Assembly (NCBI RefSeq): GCF_023195515.1
Contig: NZ_JALPKR020000002.1
Span: 2,519,001 to 2,583,000 of the forward strand
DNA: 64,000 nt
Origin: Variovorax sp. S12S4
GTDB taxonomy: Bacteria; Pseudomonadota; Gammaproteobacteria; Burkholderiales; Burkholderiaceae_C
Direction of reading: 5' to 3'
Shown here: positions 8,528 through 16,091 of the stretch, piece by piece
Numbering within the stretch: position 1 is the stretch's first letter
Layout: every line of letters starts with the position of its first letter
The notes under the pieces: generated by a model
What the model was told of the DNA's origin: nothing
The model's database searches: none
What the model saw: the letters and a program-made list of their open reading frames with translations, nothing else
Made by a program: the position numbers and the translations under genes

Positions 8528-9268
8528 ATGCAAAAGACCGCACTCATCGTTGGAGCCGGCGACGCCACCGGCGGCGCCATTGCCCGCCGCTTCGCGCGCG
8601 AAGGCTATGCCGCCTGCGTGACGCGCCGCAGCCTCGACAAGCTGCAGCCGCTGGTTGAGCAGATCGAAGCCGATGGCGGCCGCGCCCATGCGTTCGGCTG
8701 CGATGCTCGCAAGGAAGAAGAAGTGGTCGCCTTGGTCGAACAGATCGAATCGACCATCGGCCCCATCGAGGTGATGGTGTTCAACATCGGTGCCAACGTG
8801 CCCGAGAGCATCCTGACAGAAACCGCGCGCAAGTATTTCAAGGTATGGGAGATGGCCTGCTTCTCGGGCTTTCTCAACGGGCGCGAGGTGGCAAAGCGCA
8901 TGGTGGCGCGCGAACTCCCGAAAGGCAGGCATCGCGGCACGATCATCTTCACAGGCGCCACAGCGTCGCTACGTGGTGCCGCGAACTTCGGCGCCTTCTC
9001 GGGCGCGAAGATGGCTTTGCGCGCGCTGGCCCAGTCGATGGCCCGCGAGCTAGGTTCTCAGGGCATTCACGTAGCGCATGTGGTGGTCGACGGCGCCATC
9101 GACACCGAGTTCATCCGCACCAATTTTCCAGAGCGTTATGCGCTGAAGGAAAGCGATGGCATCCTGAACCCTGAGCACATTGCGGACAGTTATTGGATGC
9201 TGCATTCGCAGCCGCGCGACGCTTGGACGCATGAGCTTGATTTGCGGCCGTGGTCGGAGAAGTTCTGA
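8528..9268 (+). CDS. SDR family protein lacking the catalytic tyrosine
   Basis: A 246-aa short-chain dehydrogenase/reductase-like protein. The cofactor loop is a variant glycine motif, GAGDATGGAIA, near the N-terminus. In the active-site segment the usual YxxxK is AFSGAK: Phe157 stands where tyrosine is expected, and Lys161 is kept. The expected serine partner region reads FTGATAS. The same A-F-S/A-x-A-K pattern is, from memory, shared by a subgroup of uncharacterised SDRs, so it may be a subfamily trait and not damage. I start at the ATG at 8528, 13 bases after the thioesterase stop. The reaction is unknown; a non-redox or binding role is possible. Confidence 0.85.
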   Translation: MQKTALIVGAGDATGGAIARRFAREGYAACVTRRSLDKLQPLVEQIEADGGRAHAFGCDARKEEEVVALVEQIESTIGPIEVMVFNIGANVPESILTETARKYFKVWEMACFSGFLNGREVAKRMVARELPKGRHRGTIIFTGATASLRGAANFGAFSGAKMALRALAQSMARELGSQGIHVAHVVVDGAIDTEFIRTNFPERYALKESDGILNPEHIADSYWMLHSQPRDAWTHELDLRPWSEKF

Positions 9269-9303
9269 GATGCTGGTTCGCTGGGTTATACGTTCGTTGG
9301 TTC

Positions 9304-9565
9304 GTTCAGGGGCGCCCCCGCCGACGGGGTACCTTGCTCCGCGAATGTCCCCCGGCCTGCGGCCTCCTCCTTTATTTCGCTGCGCAAGGCACCCCATCGA
9401 CGTGCGCGTTATGAGCAGTGGTCGTTGATCGGCCGCACACCAACAGCGTGCCCCAGTGCACAGGGCATCGGGTGCTCCGCGCAGCGAAATAAAGGAGGAG
9501 GGGCGCAGCCCCGGGGGACATTCGCGGAGGGGGAGTACCCGGTGGCCTTTGCACACGCCCTGAAC
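9304..9565 (+). repeat. 260-bp dyad repeat, copy 1
   Basis: The 409-bp gap at 9269-9677 is mostly this element. It opens with GTTCAGGGG and closes with CGCCCTGAAC, which are inverted. Two inverted arms (about 9320-9399 and 9466-9545) match over roughly 80 bp, with the core CGAATGTCCCCC and CTCCTTTATTTCGCTGCG in one and their complements in the other. The spacer (GTTGATC, then CCAGTGCACAGGGCATC) is conserved with copies 2 and 3. Read along transcription the orientation is the same as in the other copies. Confidence 0.9.
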
Positions 9566-9645
9566 AGCAGCGCCCTGAACAGCAGCGCCCTGAACAGCAG
9601 CGCCCCGAACAGCAGCGCCCCGAACAACAGCCCCAAGAACAAGAG
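9556..9645 (+). repeat. 15-bp tandem repeat at the end of the dyad element
   Basis: The unit CGCCCTGAACAGCAG occurs three times exactly (9556-9600), then twice with one or two changes (9601-9630), then once degenerate (9631-9645). The unit equals the right terminus of the dyad repeat, of which copies 2 and 3 have only one. The array therefore looks like local amplification of that terminus. Confidence 0.9.
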
Positions 9646-9677
9646 CCCTGAACAAGCGCACCCCCAAGGAGACCCAA

Positions 9678-10271
9678 ATGAAAAAATCCGTAGACTTCTA
9701 TTTCGACTTCGGCAGCCCCGCCGCCTACCTGGCCGCCACCCAGCTGCCGCACGTCTGCGCCGACACCGGCGCCGAGCTCGTCTGGAAGCCCATGCTCCTG
9801 GGCGGCGTGTTTCAGGCCACCGGCAACCGGTCTCCGGCCGAAGTGGTGCCCAAGGCGCCGTACATGACCATCGACCTGCAGCGCTTTGCCAAACGGTACG
9901 GCGTGCCCTTTGTGCACAACCCGCACTTTCCAATCAACACGCTGCTGCTCATGCGCGGGGCCACCGGCATCCAGATGAAGGAGCCGGAGCGCTTCGGCGC
10001 TTACGTCGACGCCATTTTTCACGCCATGTGGGTCGAACCCAAGAACATGAATGACCCGGCCGTCGTCGGCGCCGTGCTTCAAAATGCGGGCTTCGACGCC
10101 ACTGCCTTGCTCGCGCTGGCCGGTTCGCAGGAGGTGAAAGATCGCCTGAAAGCCGTCACGCAAGAAGCCGTGGAGCGCGGCGTGTTCGGCGCGCCCACCA
10201 TGTTCGTCGGCGACCAGATGTTCTGGGGCCAGGACCGCCTGGATTTTGTGCGAGAAGCCCTCGACGCCTGA
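9678..10271 (+). CDS. 2-hydroxychromene-2-carboxylate isomerase-like protein (DsbA/kappa-GST fold)
   Basis: A 197-aa thioredoxin-fold protein of the DsbA-like family that includes 2-hydroxychromene-2-carboxylate isomerase and kappa glutathione transferase. The active-site-like segment is FDFGSPAAYLA, with serine instead of the CxxC of true DsbA. Also present are the cis-proline region GVFGAPTMFVGD and FWGQDRLDFV. No signal peptide, so it is cytosolic and probably uses glutathione. The known isomerase acts in naphthalene-type degradation, but no ring-cleavage genes are nearby, so the substrate here is open. CAAGGAG precedes the ATG. The next gene is an enoyl-CoA hydratase. Confidence 0.88.
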   Translation: MKKSVDFYFDFGSPAAYLAATQLPHVCADTGAELVWKPMLLGGVFQATGNRSPAEVVPKAPYMTIDLQRFAKRYGVPFVHNPHFPINTLLLMRGATGIQMKEPERFGAYVDAIFHAMWVEPKNMNDPAVVGAVLQNAGFDATALLALAGSQEVKDRLKAVTQEAVERGVFGAPTMFVGDQMFWGQDRLDFVREALDA

Positions 10272-10308
10272 GCGCGGCGTCACCCGTTTTTATTCAAGGA
10301 CCATTCCC

Positions 10309-11073
10309 ATGAGCGACATTCTCGTCCACACCGAAGCCGGTGTGATGACCGTTACCTTCAACCGCGTCGACAAGAAAAACTCCATCACCAGCGGCATGTA
10401 CGCCGAACTGGCCGATGCACTGGCCACGGCCGAGGGCGACGCGGCCGTGCGCTGCGTGCTGATCCAGGGCGCCCCCACCATTTTCAGCGCCGGCAACGAC
10501 ATCGGCGACTTCTTGAATGCCCCGCCCGCCGGCAAGGACTCGCCGGTGTTCCGCTTTTTGCGCGGCATCGCGACCTTTCCCAAGCCCATCGTCGCGTCCG
10601 TTTGCGGCCCGGCCGTCGGCATCGGCACCACCATGCTGTTCCACTGCGACCTCGTCTACGCCGGTGACAACGCGGCTTTCTCGATGCCTTTCGTGAACCT
10701 CGGCCTGTGCCCCGAGGCCGCCTCCAGCCTGCTCGTGCCGCAGATGCTGGGCTACCACCGCGCGGCCGAGGCGCTGCTGCTGGGTGAGCCTTTCATGGCC
10801 GAGGCAGCACTCGAAGTGGGCCTGGTCAACCGCATCGTGCCGCCGACCGAAGCCAACGCCATCGCCCAGGTGCAGGCCCGCAAGCTGGCGGCCAAGCCGC
10901 TGAGTGCCCTTGTCGAAACCAAGCGCCTGCTGAAGAAGGCGCAGATGCCCGCCGTGCTCGAACGCATGGACGAAGAGGGCGCGAGCTTCGGCCGCATGCT
11001 GCGGGAACCGGCTGCGCGCGAAGCCTTCGGCGCTTTCATGGAAAAGCGCAAGCCGGATTTTTCGAAGGTCTGA
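10309..11073 (+). CDS. Enoyl-CoA hydratase/isomerase family protein
   Basis: A 254-aa crotonase-fold protein. The oxyanion-hole segment is FSAGNDIGDF and the second is CGPAVGIGTTML, followed by VNLGLCPEAASS with the acidic residue typical of hydratases and isomerases. It would add water to an enoyl-CoA or move its double bond. The ATG at 10309 lies 37 bases after the isomerase gene, with AAGGA upstream, so the two are probably co-transcribed. Only one of the two glutamates of classical hydratase is evident, which leaves delta3-delta2 isomerase activity as a real alternative. Confidence 0.9.
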   Translation: MSDILVHTEAGVMTVTFNRVDKKNSITSGMYAELADALATAEGDAAVRCVLIQGAPTIFSAGNDIGDFLNAPPAGKDSPVFRFLRGIATFPKPIVASVCGPAVGIGTTMLFHCDLVYAGDNAAFSMPFVNLGLCPEAASSLLVPQMLGYHRAAEALLLGEPFMAEAALEVGLVNRIVPPTEANAIAQVQARKLAAKPLSALVETKRLLKKAQMPAVLERMDEEGASFGRMLREPAAREAFGAFMEKRKPDFSKV

Positions 11074-11096
11074 GGGCGATCGGCCCCTTGCGCCGA

Positions 11097-11516
11097 TTAC
11101 TTTTCGATCGGGCGAGGGCGGCCGTTGTCGTCGATGGCCACGTAGGTGAACGTGGCCTGCGTCACCTTGATGTACTCGCCCTGCGCCCGAAAACGCTCGG
11201 CAAACACCTCCACCGTCACCGTGACCGAGGTGCGTCCGATGCGCACCAGCTTCGAATAGAACGAGAGAATGTCGCCCAGCCGCACCGGCTGCTTGAAGAT
11301 GAACTCGTTCACCGCCACCGTGGCCTGGCGGCCCTTGGCGTAGCGTGCCGGAATGACCGAGCCGGCCAGGTCGCACTGCGCCATGACCCAGCCGCCGAAG
11401 ATGTCGCCGTTGGCGTTGCAGTCCGCCGGCATCGGAATGACCTTGAGCACCAGCTCCATGTCGGTGGGCAGGCTTTTGAGGGTGGCGGCAGCGTCGGTGC
11501 TGGAAGTGTCGGACAT
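11097..11516 (-). CDS. Acyl-CoA thioesterase, YciA-like single hotdog
   Basis: A 139-aa hotdog protein resembling YciA, which hydrolyses acyl-CoAs of many lengths in the cytosol. The family signature is the segment ANGDIFGGWVMAQCDLAGSV, with the conserved Asn and Asp, followed by TVAVNEFIFKQPV. I start at the ATG at 11516, since this gives the normal length; a nine-residue extension is possible. It faces the enoyl-CoA hydratase gene tail to tail with a 23-bp gap and is divergent from the ABC exporter gene (42 bp). Confidence 0.9.
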   Translation of the reverse strand: MSDTSSTDAAATLKSLPTDMELVLKVIPMPADCNANGDIFGGWVMAQCDLAGSVIPARYAKGRQATVAVNEFIFKQPVRLGDILSFYSKLVRIGRTSVTVTVEVFAERFRAQGEYIKVTQATFTYVAIDDNGRPRPIEK

Positions 11517-11558
11517 GGGCACAATCTGAGGCAGAACAAGCAACCACGATTGTCCCTC

Positions 11559-13394
11559 ATGCGCCGCAGCGGCGAAGCCCTACCTCCATCGTCCCATCCC
11601 GTCGCCGGGCACCCCCCGGCGCGCAGCGACCGCTCCGACTGGGCCACGCTGCGCCGGCTTTTTCCCTACCTCTGGCGGTACAAGTGGCGGGTGATCGCTG
11701 CGCTTGCCTTCATGGTGGGGGCCAAGGTGGCCAACGTCGGCGTGCCGGTGCTGCTCAAGAACCTCATCGACACAATGACGCCCAAGCCCGACATGGCGCA
11801 GGCGCTCCTGATCGTGCCCATCGGGCTTTTGCTGGCCTACGGGCTGCTGCGGTTCTCGACCGCGCTCTTCGGCGAGCTGCGCGAGCTCATCTTCGCCAAG
11901 GCCACCGAAGGCACAGCCCGGCAGATTGCGCTGGAGGTGTTCGGTCACCTGCATTCGCTGAGCCTGCGCTTCCACCTGGAGCGCCAGACCGGCGGCATGA
12001 CGCGCGACATCGAGCGCGGCACGCGCGGGGTGCACTCGCTCATCTCGATGTCGCTCTACAGCATCGTGCCGACCATCATCGAGCTGGTCCTGGTGCTCAC
12101 CATCCTGGGCGTGAAGTTCGACTCGCTCTTCGTCTGGATCACGGCCGCGGCGCTGGTGCTGTACATCACGTTCACGGTCACCGTGACCGAGTGGCGCACC
12201 CAGTTCCGCAAGACCATGAACGAGCTCGACTCCATGGCCCAGAGCCGCGCGGTCGATTCGCTGCTGAACTACGAAACCGTCAAGTATTTCAACAACGAGG
12301 AGTTCGAGGCGAAGCGCTACGACGCCAGCCTGGACCGCTACCGCAAGGCCGCCATCAAGAGCCAGCGCACGCTGAGCATGCTCAACATCGGGCAGCAGAT
12401 GATCATCGCCGTGAGCTTGGTGCTGATGCTGTGGCGCGCCACCTCGGGCGTGGTCGAAGGGCGCATGACGCTGGGCGACCTCGTGATGGTCAACGCCTTC
12501 ATGATCCAGCTCTACATTCCGCTCAATTTCCTGGGCGTGATCTACCGCGAGATCAAGCAGAGCCTGACCGACCTCGACAAGATGTTCGTGCTGATGGAAA
12601 AAGAGCGCGAGGTGCGCGACGCGCCCGGCGCGCAACCGCTCGCGGGCGTCGACTCCACCATCCGCTTCGAAGACGTCAGCTTCGCCTACGAACCTGCGCG
12701 CCCCATCCTGAAGCACGTGAGCTTCGAGATCCCGGCCGGCAAGACCGTGGCCGTGGTCGGCCCCTCGGGCTCCGGCAAGTCAACCCTCGCACGCCTTCTC
12801 TACCGCTTCTACGACGTGCAGCAGGGCCGCATCACCATCGGCGGGCAAGACATCCGCGAGGTGCAGCAATCGAGCGTGCGCCGCGCCATCGGCATCGTGC
12901 CGCAGGACACGGTGCTGTTCAACGACACGGTCGAATACAACATTGCCTACGGTCGGCCGGGCGCAACCCGCGAAGAGGTGGAAGCCGCGGCGCGCGCGGC
13001 GCGCATCCACGACTTCATCTCGGCCACACCTCTGGGCTACGAAACCACGGTCGGCGAGCGCGGCCTCAAGCTTTCGGGCGGAGAAAAGCAGCGCGTGGCC
13101 ATTGCGCGCACGCTGCTCAAGAACCCGCCCATCGTGATCTTCGACGAGGCCACCTCGGCGCTCGATTCAGCCAACGAGCGCGCCATCCAGTCCGAGCTCA
13201 AGAGCGCGGCGCAGGACAAGACCACGCTGGTCATTGCGCACCGCCTGTCGACGGTGGTCGATGCGCACGAGATCCTGGTGCTCGAAGCGGGCGTGATCGT
13301 CGAGCGCGGCACGCATGCCGAGTTGCTGGCCAGGCAGGGCCGCTATGCGCAGATGTGGGCTTTGCAGAAGAGCGAAGCAGCGCCTCTGTTATAG
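11559..13394 (+). CDS. ABC exporter, Atm1/HMT1 type (permease fused to ATPase)
   Basis: A 611-aa half-transporter with six predicted membrane helices in roughly residues 40-330 and an ATPase domain after residue 365. ATPase motifs are Walker [10 protein letters not shown], signature LSGGEKQR and Walker B VIFDEATSALD. The membrane domain carries NYETVKYFNNE and the helix-6 region MIQLYIPLNFLGVIYREIKQ, features of Atm1-type transporters, which export glutathione-linked sulfur compounds or metal conjugates. It works as a homodimer in the inner membrane. The ATG at 11559 lacks a clear ribosome site, so the start is the least certain part; the open frame runs further upstream but lies over the divergent thioesterase gene. 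Confidence 0.9.
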   Translation: MRRSGEALPPSSHPVAGHPPARSDRSDWATLRRLFPYLWRYKWRVIAALAFMVGAKVANVGVPVLLKNLIDTMTPKPDMAQALLIVPIGLLLAYGLLRFSTALFGELRELIFAKATEGTARQIALEVFGHLHSLSLRFHLERQTGGMTRDIERGTRGVHSLISMSLYSIVPTIIELVLVLTILGVKFDSLFVWITAAALVLYITFTVTVTEWRTQFRKTMNELDSMAQSRAVDSLLNYETVKYFNNEEFEAKRYDASLDRYRKAAIKSQRTLSMLNIGQQMIIAVSLVLMLWRATSGVVEGRMTLGDLVMVNAFMIQLYIPLNFLGVIYREIKQSLTDLDKMFVLMEKEREVRDAPGAQPLAGVDSTIRFEDVSFAYEPARPILKHVSFEIPAGKTVAVVGPSGSGKSTLARLLYRFYDVQQGRITIGGQDIREVQQSSVRRAIGIVPQDTVLFNDTVEYNIAYGRPGATREEVEAAARAARIHDFISATPLGYETTVGERGLKLSGGEKQRVAIARTLLKNPPIVIFDEATSALDSANERAIQSELKSAAQDKTTLVIAHRLSTVVDAHEILVLEAGVIVERGTHAELLARQGRYAQMWALQKSEAAPLL

Positions 13395-13435
13395 GCTCGC
13401 CCCCAGGCTCCGCGCACTTCGTGTCGCTTCTCCCA

Positions 13436-13487
13436 CCCCCTACCGGGGGCAACACCAGCGGCCCGGCAAAGCCGGTTCCGCGGTGTT
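13436..13487 (+). repeat. Double-hairpin intergenic element
   Basis: Two adjoining dyads: CCCCCTACCGGGGG, then a longer one in which AACACC pairs with GGTGTT, GCGG with CCGC and CCGGC with GCCGG around an AAA loop (13451-13487). No T-tract follows, so it is unlikely to be an intrinsic terminator. It resembles intergenic repeats I associate with Comamonadaceae, which is memory and not a comparison. Confidence 0.6.
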
Positions 13488-13541
13488 CCACTGAAAGAAA
13501 TTGCGAGTTCACTTTTTTTGATACCGATTAGGAGTTCAGAC

Positions 13542-14480
13542 GTGCCGACCAAGATTCCCCTGCTGGTGCTCAACAGCCTCTCGAGTGCCCACCAGGCCCA
13601 GATTGCCGAAATCTACGACGTGACCTACGCCTTCGACCCCGCCGCACGCGCCGCGGCTGTTGCCGAGCACGGCAAGAAGTTTCGCGCGGTGCTGACCATC
13701 GGCGTCATCGGCATCACGCCCGAAGAAATTGCGGCCATGCCGGCACTTGAACTCGTCTGCTGCATGGGCGCAGGCTACGAAGGCGTGCCGCTCGACGTGA
13801 CCCGGGCGCGCGGCATCGTCACAGCCAACGGCGCGGGCACCAATGACGACTGCGTGGCCGACCATGCCTTCGGCCTGCTGATCAGCATCGTTCGCGGGTT
13901 TCGCCAGCTCGACCGGCTGTGCCGCGAGGGCGTGTGGCGCGAGGCCATTCCGCAGCCGCCGAACGTGTCGGGCAAGAAGCTCGGCATCCTTGGGCTGGGC
14001 ACCATCGGCCAGAAGATCTCCAAGCGCGCGGCCGCGTTCGACATGGAAGTGGGCTATCACAACCGCAAGCCGCGCGAAGGCGCAACGCAGCGCTACTTCG
14101 ACGACCTGAAGTCTCTCGCCACGTGGGCCGACTTCCTGGTGCTCGCCGCGCCCGGCGGGCCGGCCACGCGCCACCTGGTGAATGCCGAGGTGCTCGACGC
14201 GCTCGGGCCGCAGGGCTTCCTGGTCAGCATCGGCCGCGGCAGCGTGGTCGATACCGAGGCGCTGGCCGCGGCGCTGCGCGAGAACCGCATTGCGGGTGCA
14301 GGGCTCGATGTGTACGAAAGCGAACCCAAGCGGCCCGAGCCGCTGGTGGGCCTGGACAATGTGCTGCTCACGCCGCACATGGCGGGCTGGTCGCCGGAAG
14401 CGACACAGAAGTCGGTCGACCATTTCCTTGCGAATGCCGAAGGGCACTTTGCAGGACGCGGAGTATTGACCCCGGTCTGA
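13542..14480 (+). CDS. NAD(P)-dependent 2-hydroxyacid dehydrogenase
   Basis: A 312-aa member of the D-isomer 2-hydroxyacid dehydrogenases (glyoxylate/hydroxypyruvate reductase group). The cofactor loop is LGILGLGTIGQKI. The catalytic set is visible: arginine in SIGRGSVVD, glutamate in DVYESEP, and histidine in LLTPHMAGW. The chosen start is GTG at 13542, with AGGAG 7 bases upstream; an in-frame TTG at 13518 has no such site. Asparagine follows the dinucleotide fold (YHNRKPR), which favours NADP over NAD, by analogy. Substrate is not determined. The gene is followed by an inverted hairpin-repeat pair. Confidence 0.92.
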   Translation: MPTKIPLLVLNSLSSAHQAQIAEIYDVTYAFDPAARAAAVAEHGKKFRAVLTIGVIGITPEEIAAMPALELVCCMGAGYEGVPLDVTRARGIVTANGAGTNDDCVADHAFGLLISIVRGFRQLDRLCREGVWREAIPQPPNVSGKKLGILGLGTIGQKISKRAAAFDMEVGYHNRKPREGATQRYFDDLKSLATWADFLVLAAPGGPATRHLVNAEVLDALGPQGFLVSIGRGSVVDTEALAAALRENRIAGAGLDVYESEPKRPEPLVGLDNVLLTPHMAGWSPEATQKSVDHFLANAEGHFAGRGVLTPV

Positions 14481-14487
14481 TGCCTTG

Positions 14488-14586
14488 CCCCTTCCCCTCT
14501 GGGGGAAGGTTGGGATGGGGGCGGGCAGGGCGCCCAGTGGATGCGCCGCTTGCCCCCACCCCAGCCCTCCCCAAGAGGGGGAGGGA
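14488..14586. repeat. Inverted pair of hairpin repeats (no gene inside)
   Basis: The left unit, 14488-14522, is a hairpin of CCCCTTCCCC and GGGGGAAGG with the tail TTGGGATGGGGGC. The right unit, 14552-14586, is its near reverse complement (GCCCCCACCCCAGCCCTCCC onward). Thirty bases separate them. Architecture and tail match the repeats around the DUF559 gene at 4941-5328, so this looks like a gene-less member of the same family. Confidence 0.8.
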
Positions 14587-14587
14587 G

Positions 14588-16030
14588 TCAAGCCAAGACT
14601 GAAGGGCGGTGTGCACCCCATCCGCACGCCCGCTCATACACATTCCCCAGCCGCAGCACGCCCAGATCCGCATGGATCGGCCCGGCCAGCTGCAGGCCCA
14701 TCGGCAACCCGCCCTCGCCGAATCCCGCGCGCACATTCAGCGTCGGCAACCCGGCCAGGGTGAACGGCGTCACGATTTCCATCCAGCGGTGGTACGTGTC
14801 GCTCGGCACGCCGGCCACTTCAGCAGGCCAGTGCAGCTCGGCGTCGAAAGGGAACACCTGCGCCGATGGTGCCAGCACGAAGTCGAAGCGCTCGAACAGC
14901 CTGAGGAACGCGCGGTACACGTTCGAGCGATAGACCGAAGCCTGGTACAGCGACGCCGCATCCAGGTGGCGGCTCTGCTCTATTTCCCACTGCGCCTCGG
15001 GCTTGAGCTGGGCAAACAGCTTCGGGTCGCTCAGGTACGCGCCGAGCTTGCCGCCGACCAGCAGCTGCCGCAGGCGCAGCCAGGCGCTCCAGTTGTGCTC
15101 GCGCGGCACATCGAGCGTGCAGGGCTCGACCTCGCAGCCGATGGCGCGAAAGGTGTCGAGCGCGCGCTCGCCCAGTTCGCGGATGCCCGGCGCCAGCGGC
15201 AGATCGGGCCAGATGCTGCCGAGCCAGCCCACGCGCAGGCCCTCCACGTTGTCGTCGAGCCGCAGTGCATCGGGCGCGGGCAGGGCCTGCGGCGACGACA
15301 GCGGCACGCGCGTGTCGAAGCCCGCCTGCACCGCCAGCAGCCGCGCGGTGTCTTCCACGTTGCGGGCCATCGGCCCTTCGGTGCCCAGTTGCTGAAAGAA
15401 CAGCTCCTGCTCGGGATCGCCGGGCACGCGGCCGCGCGAAGGCCGCATGCCGATCACGTTGTTGAAGGCGGCCGGGTTGCGCAGCGAGCCCATCATGTCG
15501 CTGCCGTCGGCCACCGGCAGCATGCCCAGGGCCAGCGCCACCGCGGCGCCGCCGCTGCTGCCGCCGGCGCTGCGGTCGGGCGCATAGGCGTTGCGGGTAA
15601 TGCCGAACACCGTGTTGTAGGTGTTCGAGCCCAGGCCGAACTCCGGCGTGTTGGTCTTCCCGATCACGACGGCACCGGACTCCCGCATGCGCGCTACGTG
15701 CAGGCTGTCGGTGCGCGCTGGGGTGCGCGGCGAAAGCGGCGAGCCCATGGAGGTCGGCAGGCCGGCTGCGTGGCTCAAGTCCTTCACCGCCAGCGGAAAG
15801 CCGTGCATCCAGCCGCGCCGCTCGCCGCGCGCCAGTTCGGCGTCGCGCTCACCGGCTTCGGCCAGCAGGGCTTCGGGTTCGCGCAGCGAAACAATGGCGT
15901 TGAAGCGCGGGTTGAGCGCCTCGATGCGCGCCAGCGACGCTTGCATCACCTCGCGGCAGGACACCTTTCGGCTCCCGATCAGGTGCGACAGTTCGGTGGC
16001 GGTCAGTTCGGGCAGGTCGGCAAAAGACAT
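14588..16030 (-). CDS. Amidase (amidase-signature family)
   Basis: A 480-aa Ser-cisSer-Lys hydrolase that splits carboxamides. The triad can be placed at Lys83 (LAVKDLSH), Ser158 in AGGSSGG and the nucleophile Ser182 in GSDMMGSLRNPAAF. I start at the ATG at 16030, which gives the family-typical N-terminus (SFADLPELTATELSHLI); the open frame to 16225 overlaps the divergent regulator gene and is rejected. It is transcribed away from a LysR gene with 61 bp between them, the usual layout of a regulator and its target. The stop codon abuts the hairpin-repeat pair. Confidence 0.93.
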   Translation of the reverse strand: MSFADLPELTATELSHLIGSRKVSCREVMQASLARIEALNPRFNAIVSLREPEALLAEAGERDAELARGERRGWMHGFPLAVKDLSHAAGLPTSMGSPLSPRTPARTDSLHVARMRESGAVVIGKTNTPEFGLGSNTYNTVFGITRNAYAPDRSAGGSSGGAAVALALGMLPVADGSDMMGSLRNPAAFNNVIGMRPSRGRVPGDPEQELFFQQLGTEGPMARNVEDTARLLAVQAGFDTRVPLSSPQALPAPDALRLDDNVEGLRVGWLGSIWPDLPLAPGIRELGERALDTFRAIGCEVEPCTLDVPREHNWSAWLRLRQLLVGGKLGAYLSDPKLFAQLKPEAQWEIEQSRHLDAASLYQASVYRSNVYRAFLRLFERFDFVLAPSAQVFPFDAELHWPAEVAGVPSDTYHRWMEIVTPFTLAGLPTLNVRAGFGEGGLPMGLQLAGPIHADLGVLRLGNVYERACGWGAHRPSVLA

Positions 16031-16091
16031 GGCGAGTGCGGGAAAAGGAGGGGGCGCCCAGTATGGCGCGGCGCTCGCATAATCGCCGCGT

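Noticed and set aside
9305..9560. Short open frames within the three dyad repeats, with similar peptides between copies
   Set aside because: The peptides are similar because the DNA is similar; frames differ in start and stop, no ribosome site leads them, and base changes preserve pairing, not codons.
9556..9645. CRISPR array at the 15-bp repeats
   Set aside because: Units are contiguous with no spacers, and there is no cas gene.
13395..13541. Intrinsic terminator after the ABC exporter gene
   Set aside because: The hairpins are strong but no T-run follows on either side.
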